This document shows positions 5,583-6,401 of a stretch of DNA of 6,401 bases, in pieces (the first letter of the stretch is position 1; each line of letters starts with the position of its first letter). Source of the DNA: Verrucomicrobiota bacterium (lineage in GTDB: Bacteria > Verrucomicrobiota > Verrucomicrobiia > Limisphaerales > JADLHS01); contig SCTL01000030.1 in assembly GCA_004297495.1 (NCBI GenBank), positions 1 to 6,401 on the forward strand, written 5' to 3'. Under the pieces are notes generated by a model. That model searched no databases, was not told the DNA's origin, and saw nothing but the letters and a program-made list of their open reading frames with translations. The translations under genes were made by a program, and so were the position numbers.

Positions 5583-6401
5583 GCGCGCTCCTTCAAACGC
5601 TTGGCCTCGGCCACGACACCGGCCAAGTAGTCGCGATATTCACATTTGGGCATGGTCTCGATCAGCTTTGCCAAATCAGCAAGTCCCAGCAGGCCGCTGC
5701 GAAATGCGGCTTCCTCGGGACAGCCGATCTTGATGCCCGCGCGCTTCTCGATGGTCTGCACGTAGGCGCTCGCTTCGTGCAGGCTGCTACTCGTTCCGGC
5801 ATCGAGCCAGGCGAAACCGCGCGCCAGCCGTTGCACGCGCAACGCGCCGCGCCGCAAATACTCGACGTTGACCGCCGTGATTTCCAATTCGCCGCGCGCC
5901 GAGGGCTTCAGGTTTTTGGTGATGGAAACGATGTTGTTGTCGTAAAGATAAAGTCCCGGCACGGCGTAATTGCTTTTCGGCTGCTTCGGTTTTTCCTCGA
6001 TGGAAACCGCCTTGCCGCTGGCGTCAAATTCCACCACGCCGTAACGTTCGGGATCGTTGACGTGATAGCCGAAGATCGTCGCGCCGGATTTGAATTCCGT
6101 GAACGCGCGTTGAAACGATTCGCCGCCGTAAAAAATGTTGTCGCCCAGAATCAGCGTCACGCAGTCCGGGCCGATGAAATCTTCCGCGATGAGAAACGCC
6201 TGCGCGATGCCTTCGGGCTTGGCCTGCTCGCGATAATCGAACTTCACGCCAAAACGCGAGCCGTCGCCGAGCAGTTGCTTGAAGCGCGGCAGATCGTGCG
6301 GCGTGGAGATGAGGCAGATGTCGCGGATGCCGCTCTCGATCAGCGTCGTGAGCGGATAATAGACCATCGGCTTGTCATAGACGGGCTGGAGTTGCTTGCT
6401 C
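5579..6401 (-). CDS. rfbA: Glucose-1-phosphate thymidylyltransferase (RfbA/RmlA), N-terminus cut by window edge
   Basis: 273 residues are visible. Translation continues in frame to the right edge as SKQLQPVYDKPMVYYPL, so the ATG at 6367 is an internal methionine of the KPMVYYPL motif, not the start. Roughly 20-25 N-terminal residues, including the LAGGxGTR nucleotide-binding loop, lie outside. The enzyme condenses dTTP with glucose-1-phosphate to dTDP-glucose and pyrophosphate in the cytoplasm, the first and usually feedback-inhibited step of dTDP-rhamnose synthesis. Counted from the first visible residue, family motifs are LISTPHDLPRFKQLLGDG (30-47), GIAQAF (64-69), LGDNIFYG with the metal-binding Asp (85-92), YHVNDPERYGVVEFD (112-126), EEKPKQPKSNYAVPGLY (135-151), SARGELEIT (167-175) and FAWLDAGT (196-203). 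The reading frame is intact. Its stop overlaps the next gene's ATG, implying translational coupling and matched output of the two enzymes. Confidence 0.97.
   Translation of the reverse strand, partial: SKQLQPVYDKPMVYYPLTTLIESGIRDICLISTPHDLPRFKQLLGDGSRFGVKFDYREQAKPEGIAQAFLIAEDFIGPDCVTLILGDNIFYGGESFQRAFTEFKSGATIFGYHVNDPERYGVVEFDASGKAVSIEEKPKQPKSNYAVPGLYLYDNNIVSITKNLKPSARGELEITAVNVEYLRRGALRVQRLARGFAWLDAGTSSSLHEASAYVQTIEKRAGIKIGCPEEAAFRSGLLGLADLAKLIETMPKCEYRDYLAGVVAEAKRLKERA
5588..5593 (-). promoter_or_regulatory. Shine-Dalgarno AAGGAG of the epimerase/reductase gene
   Basis: The coding strand reads AAGGAG, then CGCGC, then the ATG at 5582. It is embedded in the last codons of rfbA (Lys-Glu-Arg-Ala-stop). 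A full consensus at 5-base spacing beside an ATGA overlap fixes this start and suggests re-initiation by ribosomes finishing rfbA. Confidence 0.8.

Noticed and set aside
6365..6367. ATG at 6367 as the rfbA start
   Set aside because: The frame continues upstream with SKQLQPVYDKP, which is conserved RmlA sequence, so the true start is outside the window.

Overview
The window holds five genes, all read from the minus strand (right to left in window coordinates) and packed closely enough to be one transcription unit. There is no gene-free stretch longer than about 50 bases and no RNA gene, IS element, CRISPR array or convincing terminator. In transcription order the genes are: rfbA (glucose-1-phosphate thymidylyltransferase, N-terminus cut by the right edge), an SDR-type sugar-nucleotide epimerase/reductase, rfbB (dTDP-glucose 4,6-dehydratase), a large secreted TIGR03790-family protein, and a secreted subtilisin-like protease with an STN domain (C-terminus cut by the left edge). 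The gaps between them are a 4-base ATGA overlap, then 25, 36 and 49 bases.

The right half (about 3593-6401) makes a deoxysugar nucleotide: glucose-1-phosphate to dTDP-glucose (RfbA), to dTDP-4-keto-6-deoxyglucose (RfbB), then a reductive step. The enzyme placed where RmlD would be expected looks more like the C-terminal epimerase/reductase half of plant rhamnose synthase (NRS/ER, UER1) and its giant-virus relative than like ordinary RmlD. It keeps the GCI cysteine and a lysine that I recall being tied to 3,5-epimerase activity. No rmlC is visible here. A two-enzyme route to dTDP-L-rhamnose is therefore plausible and is the most testable idea in the window.

The left half (1-3556) encodes two exported proteins. 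The first joins a TIGR03790 N-terminal region to several hundred residues of Asn/Thr-rich beta-sandwich-like sequence and a C-terminal module ending in RFYRV. The second starts with a signal peptide, an STN domain (normally found in secretins and TonB-dependent receptors) and a propeptide-like segment, then enters an S8 catalytic domain with its Asp and His motifs visible before the window ends.

The organism is probably a member of the Verrucomicrobiota, perhaps the Pedosphaera/Limisphaerales side. This inference rests on the Asn/Thr-rich exported proteins, the C-terminal FYRV module, the TIGR03790 protein, fairly high GC and the general lack of Shine-Dalgarno sequences. One start, that of the epimerase/reductase, does have a strong AAGGAG. 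A perfect triple heptanucleotide repeat sits where the rfbB ribosome binding site would be.
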